Under the pieces are notes generated by a model. The model made no database searches and was not told the origin of the DNA. It saw nothing but the letters and a program-made list of their open reading frames with translations. The position numbers and the translations under genes are program-made. Shown piece after piece: positions 1 through 11,640 of a DNA stretch of 64,000 bases. Position 1 is the first letter of the stretch; the number at the start of each line of letters is the position of its first letter. Source of the stretch: Carettochelys insculpta (taxonomy: Eukaryota > Chordata > Testudines > Carettochelyidae); NCBI RefSeq assembly GCF_033958435.1, contig NC_134137.1, forward strand, positions 228,573,501 to 228,637,500, in the 5' to 3' direction.

Positions 1-175
1 GTCCTGGTGGGCTGGTCAGTTTTCTGGCTCCTGAAAGCCCAGGGAAACCGGGAACCAGGCTCGGGAACCAAGCTGTAGCCTGGTTCCCTCTCCCCGCAGC
101 TTGCAGGAAAATTTGAATTACGCAGGGGTTGCAAGAATGCAATCCTCATGTAACTCGAGGGTTTACTGTATTCAG
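1..175. repeat. Dispersed repeat fragment, terminal part
   Basis: The segment ends in a motif (gcaggaaaatttgaattacg ... ctcgagggtttactgta) that recurs in a similar form near 8465-8530. Both read like the end of a short non-autonomous DNA transposon. No coding potential is credible here; the 117-codon open frame from 101 has no recognisable domain. Confidence 0.4.
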
Positions 176-1249
176 CTAGCTTCCCTACCCCACAGCCTAT
201 TCCATGACCGGGGCTACCGAGGTGCCAGTTTCTCAGTACTGGCAAGTAACAGCACAAAAAAAAGCACTGACTATGAAACTTACTTTTGCATTGCTGCTGC
301 CAGCATCACTTCCTTCAGAGCTGGATGGTCAGCCAGCAGTCACTGTTCTCTTGCCACTCAGCTAGTGCTTAATTTTTGCCAGTGCTTGCTGGGGCTGAAC
401 CCTGGTATTTTTTGTTACCAATTAAGCACTGACAGTAAATTGCTTATTAGATAACAATTTCCAGCCACATCACTGTTCATTAATTAAATCGTGAGTATGG
501 CTTTAAGGTGAGCTGTCAGAGCACATAGGAGTCCGTGGCAGACCACATTTGGCCCCCAAGCTGCCTATTGAGTGTCACAGTTCTAAAATGAAATCTTTAA
601 GGGCTGGTATACCATCTTAATTTGATTAATGAATTACAGAATTAGGTTAGACAATGTAAAATTATGTGTCCACACAAAGGGGGTCTGAACTAGTTTCACC
701 AAATTAATTTCAAAACAGATTTTATTTAAGCAAGCATAAACGCTATCAACCATAAGCAGTATCATCCATAAAGCACAGATAAAGCCTCTGAGAAAAGGCG
801 CTTCTGCTATTTCTCTTTGAAGCTTGCCTTCTGGCTACAACCCTTCTGCCTCAGCAGATGGTGTAACTTTATTTTCTGACACATTACAAATCCCACAGAA
901 CTGTTAATCCGCACATTGTAATTTGAGCTTCTGCAAATCAGTGAGAACTTCCCTTTCTACAGTCCTTGCTTGGAGGCAACAGTGTAACATTAACAAAACA
1001 GCCTTAATAGGAGTGTGATATAGAGAAAAAAAATGCTATTCCCACCTGCCTTGAATGCAGCAAGGTCAAAGGGGGTGGAGTCTAAGTTTCTCTTATTCAG
1101 GTCTCCCCCCCACACACACTTAGGAAAACTGGATTTATGACAAAAATAAGGGAAGCAAAAGTGGATTTCCGTTGACCATTAGTTTCACCAATTTCATGAA
1201 CTTGAAAAAGTTTGGAAGATAGCTTTTAAACTGGCTAAGCTTAGTAAGT

Positions 1250-1640
1250 AAGGCTGGGTCTACCTTACAGGGTTAGGTCGACATAAGAGATCTCATGTTG
1301 ATCTACCTGCGGAAGTGTCTTCACTTAAATTTGGTTCCTGGTGATGTAAATGCCTCTCTAGGCCAATTTAGTAACTACCTTCCAAAACAGAATAAAGTCA
1401 CATTTGATGTAATTAGATTGGCACCGTGTCAGTGCAGAAACAACATTACTTACATCAACTGATACTGGCATTCAGGGCCAACCCATAACGACAATAAAAT
1501 CAATAAAAGCACCTCTGGTGTGGCTGTGCACTGCTGCTACACAGAGCCAAGTGAGCGCATGCACAAGCAATTTAGTAAGTGTGGTTGGCTGTGTGCAAAC
1601 AAATTAGGTCAACATAGTTTTGTAGTGTAGACACTGATTA
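1250..1640. mobile_element. Short non-autonomous DNA transposon (MITE-like)
   Basis: The left end reads gggtctaccttacagggtta and ggtcgaca. The right end, read in reverse complement, begins tgtctacactacaaaactat and continues to tgttgacct, so the ends form imperfect inverted repeats around a ~390-bp body without an ORF. The GTCTAC-type terminus is shared with several other elements here (8829, 12908, 46715, 53839, 59483). Boundaries are approximate. Confidence 0.5.
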
Positions 1641-3039
1641 CGTCACAGGGAGGGCATGGAAGATGAGACCAAAGCGAACATGACCCCGATTAATTACCAT
1701 TCCAAAAGTTTAATCCCACATACAACAGAACAAATGAAGAAAACTTTTCCACAGCCTCCCTGAAAGAAACCACAGCTCTTTTCCAGAGGAGACCCTTCTA
1801 TGCAATATCCCTCAGCAACAAGGATCTCTGTGCTAAAACTTGCAGTATTGGAAAGACCATTGACAGAAGAATTAAAATGAGAAGAGGGTCCTCCCAGTAA
1901 TACTGGTTTCCTAAGAAGTATCAGGGAACTTCTTTAAGCAGCACCAGTGGACAAGTTATTCAGAGGCTGATAGTCGGGTTCACTCACTAGAATTCAGGGA
2001 GCCACAGCAGCTGTCTCATTGCTCTCTCCTTGCTCTCAGCAGAGGAGGTTCTGGGCCTATGCCGATCCTATGGCTACAGTGAATGGTATGATAATCTCCA
2101 CACAGAACATGAAGCAACAGCATACACAGTTTCACTACAGCATGTTCTTTCAAATTCACAGAAATTGGGAAAGAATCACAAACTACATACACCAGGCTCC
2201 CGCCTCCTTAGTTCTGTGGCCCTTCAGATCATTTGGGCGAGGGGCTTCTTCCTGAAATAGAGCAGGGCTAGGGACATAAAATGCAGTATTAAATGACGGT
2301 GAGGGGGTGATAGAAGGATGTTGTACTTGTATAAGAGCCCCCCAAACTGAATAGCCAGTGAAAACATAAGGGTAGAGAAAAAATGGCAGCCCTGCTCTTG
2401 GGCACACTGCCTCTAACTATATCCTGGCAAAAGACCTCAGCCTGCTCTACCCTGACATGCACAGATGTATGTATAGCGTACCCAGGCCCAAAGATGTCCT
2501 CTTTCTGATTCATAATCAGCATGAAGTCAGAGAACAGCCAAGCTGTAGAGATCTGTCAGAGAGTGTTACAAAGAGAAGGGGGCGGGGGGAAAGTCAGCAA
2601 CAGAAGAGCTGACAATGATTATGCCAACTGCTGGCACACCTTTGCTGCTCACGTCTATTGCCCTTCCCATGTACTTGCCTATGCCAAATAAGGTAACTGA
2701 CTAGCTCCCAAAGGAGTGAGGGAAGAGACAAGAATACATCACTTCTATTGGGCAATCTTTTATTCATATGTGTTTCCAGAAAATTATTACACAGAATGCA
2801 GACCTGATGTTTGTTAAGTTTTAGAGCTCATGTTTTCATCTCTCAGCTTCACTGACTCAGTCCCAAAAACCACTTAAAGTGTCTGAAACTAGACAAAAGA
2901 AATAAAAGCTACCAATGCTGCTTGATGATAAAACTTGGCGATGCGACATCACCTCAACAAGTTAATAGCAGCAAAAGGTTAAAAAAACTTAAGTACTTCG
3001 GCTACCATTTCTCCTACCTTAAGCAACCAAACTGGAATA

Positions 3040-3250
3040 GCAATATCTGGCACTTACATAACACTTTTCAAAGAGTAATTATTTGCAACACCACATCTGG
3101 AAGGCAGCTTGGGAACCCCCTTTCTTTCATATAGGAGAAACTGAAATACAGAGGTGAAATGATTTGCCTACAGTCACATAATACGTCAACAGAGCTGGAA
3201 AATAAACCCAAATCTCATGGCTTCAGTCCTGCATTCAGAGTGCTAAATCA
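3040..3250 (+). repeat. MIR-like tRNA-derived SINE
   Basis: Contains the characteristic core of ancient amniote MIR elements: a stretch like 'ggagaaactgaaatacagagg', followed by 'tttgcctacagtcacataat' and 'agagctggaaaataaaccc'. It is heavily diverged, as expected of an old insertion. Confidence 0.6.
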
Positions 3251-4260
3251 TGGTGCTTTGTATGCAACACTGGAATCAGTATTTTATTTACCAGATTTGA
3301 AATCCCAACACTAGATTCTCATAAGACAACCCTGAAGAGAGGGAGACCCCAAATCACTGTTAACTGCAAAGCATAGTTCTTTCGGTTCCACCCCATCCTG
3401 CTATCTCAAGAAGCTTAAATAAAATGCAAATGCTACATCAAAGCAAACACTCATGCAAAGGACACCATTATTTCCATCTTCCCTATAAAGCAGGCTCACA
3501 AATTCTACCTAACCACGATAGGATGCATTTTAAGATAAAACATTATGTCCATTGCAGACTTTCCTGAGCGGCTTCCAGATACTAATCTGATGACACCGTT
3601 TGCATCATCACTATTATTAATGGCAGCAAAGCTCGATGCTAAAATTTGTTTTACATCTAATTTTGCCAGATAGCTTCACAGGAAAGACCTCCGCACAAAA
3701 CGAGGATCTGCATTCCTCAACGGCAGAATGGGAGGACCCCACTCTTCCCGCCAGGATTTCTGTAGTAAAGCAGATCAAGCGAGACAAGGAAGAAGAGAGT
3801 GGGTTTTGTCACGCAGATGAGGTACCTTGGAAGAGCCAGGCGCCGCGCTCCCTGCAGACAAGGGGCAGACTTTGCCCGACGCACAAGGTAACACCGAACC
3901 CCAGCCGCATAGCTGCATAGCCGCAGCTCCCCGCACCAAGCACCCATAGGGCAACGAGCAAGCCGCCAGCCGGGGCCGGGAACAAGGATTTCGGAGTGGG
4001 GAAAGAGGCGGCCTGGAATGACCCGCTCGGGCGGGAAGCGGCGGCTGCGCGGGGATTAACGGCGCGGTGGAGGAGCGGCGCTGCGCGGGAGAAACGCGCC
4101 ACCAGTCCCAGCCGCGCGCGCAGATTCCGGGGCCGGGTAGGAGCCGGCAGATCCCAGGCCGCGCTGCCAGCCAGGGCACAGGCAGGACGAGCCGCCGCCA
4201 GCCGGGGGCACGGGGAGGCCCTGTCAGAGCGAGGCCGCGGCAGGCCGGAGCCGCACTCAC

Positions 4261-4268
4261 CCCTTCAT
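4261..4268 (-). CDS. NAA50: Probable first coding exon of NAA50 (N-alpha-acetyltransferase 50), partial
   Basis: On the minus strand the sequence reads ACC ATG AAG GG followed by the strong donor GTGAGTG. The coding part of the exon would therefore be only eight bases (Met-Lys-Gly, phase 2). NAA50 is the catalytic GNAT-family N-terminal acetyltransferase of the NatE activity; vertebrate NAA50 begins Met-Lys-Gly and, from recall of human gene order, lies head to head with ATP6V1A across a CpG island. The start sits in the island, has an acceptable Kozak context, and is ~380 bp from the ATP6V1A exon 1 side. No further NAA50 exon is visible in 1-4260, so the rest would lie outside the window. 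The call rests on three residues, a donor and synteny, so it is tentative. Confidence 0.5.
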
Positions 4269-4498
4269 GGTACGACCTGGCGGGGCCGGGATCCGCGCTC
4301 AGTGCGTGCGGGGCCGGCGATGCGGCTCCGGCCTCCTCCTCCTTCTCCTGGGCGCTGGCGGTTCGTCCGGCTGCAGCTCCCCCTCCACATGGGCCTCGGG
4401 CCGCCCGTCCGCCGCGCTCCGCCCTATCCCGCCGACGTGACCCCACGTCACCCTCGTCTGGCTGCGCCGTGACTGGACTGGCGCGCTGCGGCGCCACC

Positions 4499-4506
4499 CA
4501 CGTGAC
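4499..4506. promoter_or_regulatory. E-box / partial CLEAR site
   Basis: CACGTGAC, half of the TFEB-type CLEAR consensus. It lies 38 bp upstream of the perfect palindromic copy and within the shared promoter. Confidence 0.55.
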
Positions 4507-4543
4507 CTCCCGACAGGCCGCGCCGCGGGAAGCGCCTTGGACT

Positions 4544-4553
4544 GTCACGTGAC
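4544..4553. promoter_or_regulatory. CLEAR element (TFEB/TFE3/MITF site)
   Basis: GTCACGTGAC is an exact match to the palindromic CLEAR consensus found in promoters of lysosomal and V-ATPase genes. It lies ~100 bp upstream of the presumed ATP6V1A exon 1, where such sites usually sit. This supports TFEB-family control of the subunit A gene and possibly of its divergent neighbour. Binding itself is inference. Confidence 0.7.
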
Positions 4554-4562
4554 CTAGCGAGG

Positions 4563-4567
4563 CCAAT
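4563..4567 (+). promoter_or_regulatory. CCAAT box
   Basis: ggCCAATcacc lies just downstream of the CLEAR palindrome. It fits an NF-Y site at a usual promoter-proximal position for plus-strand transcription. Confidence 0.5.
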
Positions 4568-4649
4568 CACCAGCCTCCGCATCCGCCACCTGTCACTTTT
4601 AAAAAAAAGAATTCCTGTAGCAGGGCTCTCTGATTCGCTCATTTCCGGG

Positions 4650-4750
4650 GCACGGCGCATGCGCCCTGGGACCGACTGATCAGCTGATCGCCGCCGCCTG
4701 CCATTGAAGAGAAGCGGAGCGAAGGGGGTCGGCTCCTATCGCCCGCCCAG
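4650..4750 (+). other. ATP6V1A: ATP6V1A exon 1 (5' UTR), approximate start
   Basis: A GC-rich segment ends in CGCCCAG followed by the donor GTGAGCA at 4751, in the right half of the CpG island. ATP6V1A genes have a non-coding first exon, and the first coding exon here (start codon 23238) needs an upstream donor. The transcription start is not determinable from sequence; it is placed near the NRF1 site. The palindrome gatcagctgatc (4678-4689) lies inside. Confidence 0.6.
4655..4664. promoter_or_regulatory. NRF1-type palindrome
   Basis: GCGCATGCGC is an exact nuclear respiratory factor 1 consensus, common near start sites of CpG-island housekeeping genes. It lies at or just upstream of the likely ATP6V1A transcription start. 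Confidence 0.6.
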
Positions 4751-5929
4751 GTGAGCACCCCTCCCGCGAGATGCGGCCCCCGGCTGGGGTGAGAAGCGCC
4801 GCGCTCGGGGGCGGGGCCCGGAGACGTACTCAGCCCTGCGGGCCCCGGAGTCGTGGGCCGGGGGCGGGATCCCTCGTGGTGGCGGCGCGTAAGGGCGCCG
4901 AGTGCCCCAGCCGAGCTGGTGGCCTCGCCACGCTGCTGGGCGAAGGGAGACGCTCTGCGGGCTGGGGCCGAAGCTGGCAAGTTTTTTGCAGCAGGGCAGA
5001 AACGTGGGAGGGGGGTGACGCTGGCCGGGGGCAGCGCTCGGCAGCGGCTCCCTGGAGCGGCGTTGTGACTGTGCCCAAGTGATGTGGCCCAGCTGCGGCG
5101 TAGGCTGAGCGGGGCCCCGGGAAGGACTCGGCTCAGGACTGTGGGAGCCCCAGGATGGGAAAGTGAGAGCCAGAGAGATGGCCCTTGACTCTCTCGTGCA
5201 GGGTGTAGGTTTCCAGCGGGGTGGGATAGGCGGTCAGAAATATCGCGTTGTCTTCTTTTTCCCAAGCTGTTGTACATGCCTCGGCCAAACCCCGGGACAG
5301 GGATGCGGGGGTTTCACTTGGCACTGAACGGAGCCAGTTGAATGCACTGGAGATTAGGTGAGAACAGGGTGATACCGTCACGCTCGGAGTGTTGCTATAT
5401 GGCTCCCTATGCCGTGTCTCTGCAAAACCTGTCTTAGTGTGATCTGGTGGTGTGAGACCATGGTACTGACTATCAAATTTTCTTGACTCCAACGACTGTA
5501 GCTGGTCTAATTTAGGAATAAGTGTCTCCCCGTAGCATGTGGTTCCTGAAAACCTCCATGTGCACACCAAGCCCTGCTTTCTTTCACAACTTTCAGACAT
5601 CACATCTAAGGCTCTTATCAGGCTTGCTAATGCGAGCAGGGCTAAGGGGACAGTTGGCCCTGGACCCAGCATTTCAAAGGGGCCCAAAACTCCAGCCACA
5701 CTCTTAGCAGCAGCAGTGGTGGCAGGAACACTGGCGCCTTTGAAATACAGTGGAGCACTCTGTTGCAGCTCTGCACACAGTAGGTGGGACAGGGGGAAGC
5801 AGGACTGACTGCCCTAAGCCCTGCCCCTCAACCCTTGGCCCTGCCCAGGGGTGGGGAGCAGGGCCCCCAGACCCCTAGGCCCACGTTTCACAAAGTGTTT
5901 CTCCTGCTCCTCTTGTTTCCACAGGCACA

Positions 5930-7200
5930 GATAGGCTTGTTGGCCTGAATTTGATCCCAAATGAAATAATAGAACAGCTGATAATGTACTCAACTCAACT
6001 CAAAAAGAATTAGAGGGTGACTAATGCCAATGGGCATTGATTTATCAAAAATAAATCTTGGCTGATTAGTTGCGCTTGATCTGTTTTTGATGAAAAAATA
6101 AATTAATTGATATAGGTGGTAAGTCTTCTGTAAGACATTTAACTTGGATACATGACATCTTGATTGATAAATGATGATAATGCAAAATCTACATGATATA
6201 TATTACATTAATTGATTAAAAACTGATTAACTGACAAGTCTCAAGATGTAATTGTAAATGGAGAATCATCAAGTGGAGGTGTCCAAGGGGGATCAGTTCT
6301 TAGCCCTATCCTCTTTGTAACTTTTTATGTTTTTATTAGAGAAAAATATAAAAGTGAGAAATAGTGATTAAAATTTTACAGATGACAAAAGGTTAGGGGA
6401 GGGTGAATAAGCAAGAGGACAGGCCGCCGATATCACTCAGCAAACTGGGAGAAGACATTGTGTGTTCCAGTATGGCCAAATGTAAGATCATAAGTCTAGA
6501 GACAAAGAACACAGAACATTCTTACAGGATTGGGAACTATCTTGAGAGGCAGTGACTATATGGGGGGATAGGGGGGAAGCAACTTTAGAAACCATGGTGG
6601 ATAATTAACTGGTTATTAGCTCTGAGTGTGTCATTGGCCAAAGGACTAATTTTGATTCTTGGATGGTAAAATACATCATAAGAAGTTGATATTACTTCTT
6701 GGTTTGGTACTTGTACAATCAATGCTGGAGTAGTGTTCAGTTCGGGTATCCACAGTTTAGGAATGATATTAATAAATTGTAGAGGCTTGGAGAAGGACTA
6801 CAAGAAATGTCCAAAAGCTTGGAAAGCATGCTGTATAGTGAGAAGCTGCAATAAACTCAATCTTTTTATCTCTTCAAAGAGACGATTCGGGGATCACTTA
6901 ATCAGTTTATATGTACTTACCAAGGTAACAGAATTTAAATAATAGAGGGCTCTTCAATATAGCAGACAAAAATATAACAATATCCAATTGCTGGAAGTTG
7001 AAGCTAGGCTAAATTAGACTAGAAATAAGGTGTCAGATTTTAACAGTGAGGATAATTAACCATTGGAACACTTCACCAAACATTGTAGTGGAGTCTCCTC
7101 ACTGGATATCTTTAAATCAAAAGTAGATGGCTTTTCTAACAGACATGCTTCAGTTCAAATTCAGCAACTGAACTTGAACTAGGGAATAATACAAGGAGAA
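5930..7200 (+). mobile_element. CR1 LINE fragment, degenerate
   Basis: Plus-strand translation around 6270-6320 resembles the CR1 reverse-transcriptase block 'G-V-(P)-Q-G-S-V-L-x-P-I-L-F' (ggtgtccaagggggatcagt). Downstream phrases, such as tggataattaactgg, caatgctggagtagtgttca and aggataattaaccattggaa, follow CR1 order through the end of the coding region. Many stops and indels mean no ORF survives. The insertion is 5'-truncated, and its 3' end, near the 'aaatcaaaagtagatgg' phrase, lacks the usual terminal repeat. Confidence 0.75.
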
Positions 7201-7884
7201 TCCTATGAACACATTTTAATACAGGAAATAGACTAAGGTCGGAAATCTGTGGGGGGGAAAATGTCTCTGGAAGATGAAGATCTCATCTTCAAAGTAGTAA
7301 AGGATTTCACAACATCTCATTTAACGTCTTGCCTCCATTAAAACAAGTTTGACTGTGTTAGATAAGAGCTCCTATTGGAGGAAAAGCGCAAAAATAGATT
7401 TTTCTTTTTTTTTTCCTTCAACAACTCCAAAATTTTCTTTTGACTTGAAATTACTACTGACTTTCTTTTTTTTCCATGAGCAGTTAAGTCCACATGACCC
7501 ACTGGTGGGGAACAGAGTCAAGAAAATGAGACAATGGATTGATGTGGAATATCATGCCTGTGTGTTTCACCCTTACTCACTATATATTTCAAGAAGTGTG
7601 ACTACAGAAGGATAGAGTGGACAGAGGAAACCAGAAAACGCTCTTCCTTTGTATTGCAACTCCCAACTCCTAATATTGGATTCCAGGGAAATAGTTGGTC
7701 CAGAATTTCTTGGTCCTCTTTACTTTTACAAATCAACTCTCTTTGCACTGGATTTAAAGGTGATCTGCTCAGGAAAGAAAGCTGGCCTTGTTTCTTCATA
7801 TTGTTTCTTCATATGTACACAGAAGTCCTGAAAATTTTTTTTCTGGCACCCCCCCTCCCCCGCTTTAGAAAGTTGAAGATAAGG

Positions 7885-7990
7885 AACTGGCCTACTGAAT
7901 CAGAGTAGAGATCCCTTTTAGTCTAATATTGTGTCCAGCAGCAGCTCATACCAACTGTTTCAGAAGAACCACGCTACAGTCTAAAAGGGG
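7885..7990 (-). mobile_element. CR1 3'-end fragment
   Basis: The text 'actggcctactgaatcagag ... tctaatattgtgtccagcag' resembles the reverse complement of CR1 3' ends ('...tggtctgacccagtatggcc'). It is short and diverged. Confidence 0.4.
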
Positions 7991-8464
7991 TATCCTGCCC
8001 TCAGGAGTCCTAATCCTGGTTGTTAGAAAAGTTCTGTGGTTTAAAGCTTTGTCCTCCCTAAAACGTTTTCTAGCTCTTCTTTGTTTTCTTCTGGGCAACT
8101 GCACCTGCATTCCCTTTCTGTGGCCCAGTAAGGGCACCCATTCTAGGCTTCTGGTTCCCCAGTTGTTGCTTGTCTTGGATGGACTGAGAGGTACAGTAAT
8201 CTGTGTGATTTCGAGTTGTGCTTAATTTGCCATCATCCCATTCCCCCATACCTGTGTCTGGCTCCACCCTCAAAGGGTCACATGGCCCATCTCACCATCA
8301 CCCTGTCCTTCTCCCTCCCCCGCAACCCCAACCCATCACCAGGCTTAACCCCCTCCAACTGTCCCCATACCCCAGGACTTACTTTTGAAAAGGAGCTCCA
8401 GGTGCTCCTGCTGCTTTCCCAGCTGCAGAACATGCGTTCCACTGGGGGTGGCGGGGTGGAGCCG

Positions 8465-8535
8465 CCCCCAACTTAAGCAAAATTTGAGCTACCGAGGGTG
8501 CATGGGAATGTACCTCGAGTGTCTACTGTATCCAG
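8465..8535. repeat. Second copy of the repeat end seen at 100-175
   Basis: ttaagcaaaatttgagctac ... cctcgagtgtctactgta parallels the 100-175 segment. Probably the end of the same non-autonomous DNA element. Confidence 0.4.
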
Positions 8536-8828
8536 GTCACGTGGTCTTTGACCAATACCATGAAATCCCAGCAAAGGACAAGCTGCTTAAGCAGGCTTCT
8601 TTTGCCTACTCTTCTGAGACAGTATACAGTATTATTGCCACAGCATAACTTGCCACATAGTTCATTCTAAGCAAGGAGTAATTAGTAGAAATTTAAAAGG
8701 AATTTAAAAAAAATTAAAACAAAGTACCCTTGTACCGATACCTAAAAGCTTATCTGTGATCACCCTGTCTGCAAGGTGGACTCTGGTGTGAATATTTTTT
8801 CAGCCCCTGCCTCAGGTTCATCCTTTGG

Positions 8829-9080
8829 CTATGTCTACACTTGATGACTTAAAAGCACAGCTGCAGCAGTGTGATTAAGGCAAGAGCACTGGAATATAGC
8901 TTTGCTGACTTTCTAGGTAAAGCCTTGTGGAGGTGGCAATACCTAACAGCACTGGGAGCTGCACTACCAGTCCTATGACATAGTTTACACTTGCATTTTA
9001 CAGTGCTGTAACTTGGGTCAGAGCAGGTGTGTGTGTGTCACCTGCATGAGCCAGAAAGTTGCCCTGTAGACTTTGGTGTC
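8829..9080. mobile_element. MITE-like element with GGCTATGTCTACAC terminus
   Basis: Starts ggctatgtctacacttgatg, the same terminus as the long elements at 46715 and 59483. The right boundary is unclear, with a possible counterpart at ctgtagactt near 9066. Includes a short (GT)n at 9029-9038. No ORF. Confidence 0.45.
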
Positions 9081-9699
9081 ACTCATGTATCCAGTATGAC
9101 TTAGAAGACACCCTGAATAAGTAGTCAGGCAGGCAAAGAGGGCCTGCTGACAGCTTCAAATAGATGGATTCTGGGTGTGTCATTTTGCATTCTCCTCCCT
9201 CTTGCTTTTCCTAAGACATCCTCTTCACATATATTCTCTTCTAAAGGCCCTTTGAAGTTCTTAAACCTCCCCCCAAAGGTTGCATAAATCTTGTCTTCCT
9301 CTTAAATAAGATATATACGATCCCACAGTAGCAATCCAAGATTTGAATGTTGTGTTTGTATCACAATATAGAGGCCCTAGCTGCTGTATGCTAGAAGTTA
9401 GAAATTGGTGACAGTGGGTGGAACACTTGATGCTTACCTGTTCTATTCATTCCCTCTGAAACACCCGACATTGACCCACAATGGCAGTTCTTACATTCTG
9501 TAAACCCCAAAGGTGTGACACTTGGTAAGCGTTATCCAGGATATCATTGTCTTCTATCGCAACATCCTTCCAAGACACTCTTTTTAATTGCAATTTTCTG
9601 TGTTTAAATGTCTAAATCTTGCTTGGGTTCTAAACTCTGTCCAGTACTACCTTGTGGAAATAAATTTCCACGTTTCAGTTTGCCACTTTCAATTTCTTT

Positions 9700-10335
9700 G
9701 TCTCTTTGCTCTTTACTATGAGGTTTAGTTAGTAGAAGTTCCCAATTTACCTTACTTACACCACTTACTGTGTGGCATCCTTTCTTGTATCTTCAAGGTA
9801 TGTAGCCCCAGTCTTTTACATCTCTTTTCACAAACATTTTTGGAGGCTGCTTATTACTCTTGCGACTCATCTCTGAAACCCTTGCAATTTTGTTGTGCCC
9901 TTTTGAGCCATGATGACCAGAACTAGTATAGTGTTCCAGAGAAGCTCTATTGTTGGATTATATGCTGGGATTATAATTTTTACTCAGTTAAGAAAACCAA
10001 ACGTTTTGTTTGCTCTTTTGACTGCTGCTATGCACTGAGCTGTATACAGTAATGCCCTGGTCTTTTTTCCTCAGCTAATACAGTTAATTAAAACCCCACA
10101 ATAAGTATGTTCAGTAGTTCACACAGTTCCCTCCAATGTACATTATTTTGCTGTTTGTAGATAACCGCATATACTGTCATCTTGCCTATTGACATACCTG
10201 AAGTGTTTCTAAAGTTGCTTATGTTTCTTTGCGTTCACCTTAAGTACTTTTGTCATGTGCCGTTCACTGCTTTCCCCATTTTTAGATAATATATGTTTTG
10301 TTTGTCTTCACCATTTCTGTATGCGTACTTGGCAT
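9700..10335 (-). mobile_element. CR1/L3-like LINE fragment, degenerate
   Basis: Phrases such as 'ggtcttttttcctcagctaa tacagttaatta' and 'ccaatgtacattattttgct' match, in reverse orientation, the kind of text seen in old CR1/L3 elements of amniotes. No ORF. Family assignment is from memory of repeat text and is uncertain. Confidence 0.4.
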
Positions 10336-11275
10336 TGTCTTCCCCACCATGAAACTTCACGGACCTCTTGGAGTTATGAAATCTGAAGTAGTGGGGAAGT
10401 GAAATTTGACAGAGGAAGCTATATTTAAAAATATTTTTTCCCCACAATTATTAAATGCAATTCCTGACAAACAGTTGGCAGGAATCATCATTATAATTCA
10501 ACTTCAATGCACCTTTAAGGACAGAGATTGCTCTCAGGCAACATTGTTGAATCGGCCAAGAAGTTCTCAGCCAAAATGGGGTTAGGGGGCGGGGAAAAAA
10601 AACTTCCCACTTTTGAATTTTTTTTTTAAAAAGGGAAAAATCTCTGTCCCTTTAGATTAAAATTAATTCTATTGTTACTCTCCAGTGCTGTTTCTAGTTC
10701 TAGACTGGTTCTCAAAGCCTCCAACATGAAATTTGTCTGGCTTTGAAATGAAGTAGTTGACAACCAGGTGACTTTTCTGATTGTGCATGTGAAAATCTCT
10801 CAAAACACTGGACAGCTGAGCTGAAACTTACTCCCACAGTGCAAAATTTGACAGTGGTGGCAAGGGTTGGTGGGAGGGAGGGAAGTGACAGTGAGGGGGG
10901 AGATATTGCACTGAGACAGGGCTTCTGTTTTCAAATATTACCATAAAGCATGTTTTTGTCAGAACTTCCCTTAAAGCCCCATCTACTGAGAGGCTTTAAA
11001 TACATGGCTTGTTCACACTTCTGTGTATGAAATAGGAATAGTACTTATGGAAGCAAGTTTGTGTGTAACTTAAAAAAATTTCCCCTCTGTCCAGTGTTAA
11101 GAATCTGAGTACAATATAAGGTCAGTGAATGAAAGGAAAGGTACAATATTTTTCTGATGAAATACAAAAAGTAGCCAATTTGCAAATTATTTTGGAGAAA
11201 AGGGGACACTTAAGTTTGTCAGTTGCAGGACTTAAGTGTCTTCTAGAGCCTTAATGAGTTATGCTACATCACAAG

Positions 11276-11402
11276 CAATGTTCTCTCTCTTTTTCCATCC
11301 ATGTACAGAATAAATATTATGGGCACTCTGCGAATCATCTGGGTGGCACCTGAATTTCTCTGGGGTGACTGCCCAAGTGCACAGCTTATAGGGAACACTG
11401 AT
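11276..11402. mobile_element. hAT-like non-autonomous fragment
   Basis: 'tttccatccatgtacagaat' and 'ggtggcacctgaatttctct' match a widespread reptilian hAT-type repeat. A related piece occurs at 35757-35830 ('tttccattcatgtgcagcat'). Confidence 0.45.
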
Positions 11403-11640
11403 CACAACTAAGATTATTTTGTTTTAAATTACAGCACCACTTTATCAGCAAATGAAACTATTAACACAGTTTTAAGAATTCTCCCAAATGCTGATGACTG
11501 GTATTTTATTTTCTTAAGGTACTGTAAGTACCTCAAGTAATTGATTACAAAATCTCCAAATCTGACTGACCTTACTTTTAGAGCTGAGTTACAAGGTAAT
11601 TAGTATCTTCCTCTGCTTACAAATTTAGCCCTAATTTGAT

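Larger units (their letters stand above)
176..3600. other. Non-coding stretch, putative intron of the minus-strand neighbour
   Basis: I see no exon with conserved protein similarity on either strand. Contents are AT-rich unique sequence, a degenerate 'gtctac' DNA element (1250-1640), an amniote MIR-like SINE (3040-3250), and open frames under 100 codons that look like chance. If the minus-strand start at 4268 is NAA50, this is part of its first intron and the remaining exons lie left of the window. Confidence 0.5.
3820..5110. promoter_or_regulatory. CpG island / bidirectional promoter
   Basis: About 1.3 kb is very GC-rich and dense in CpG, against an AT-rich background on both sides. It separates a minus-strand start codon with splice donor (4268-4259) from a plus-strand non-coding exon with donor (after 4751), a divergent arrangement. 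There is no convincing TATA box. Recognisable sites are GTCACGTGAC (4544-4553), CACGTGAC (4499-4506), CCAAT (4563-4567), GCGCATGCGC (4655-4664) and an ETS-like ttccgg near 4643. Long open frames across the island on both strands are a by-product of high GC content. Confidence 0.85.

Noticed and set aside
1..4260. Search for NAA50 exon 2 on the minus strand
   Set aside because: No segment encodes the expected GNAT-family N-terminus. The exon is probably left of the window, or the NAA50 call is wrong.
3775..4566. 263-codon minus-strand open frame (and overlapping plus-strand frames of 158-161 codons) in the first CpG island
   Set aside because: Long frames on several strands at once are expected in CpG-rich DNA. 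The composition is Arg/Pro/Ala-rich with no domain, and the frame runs through the splice donor at 4260.
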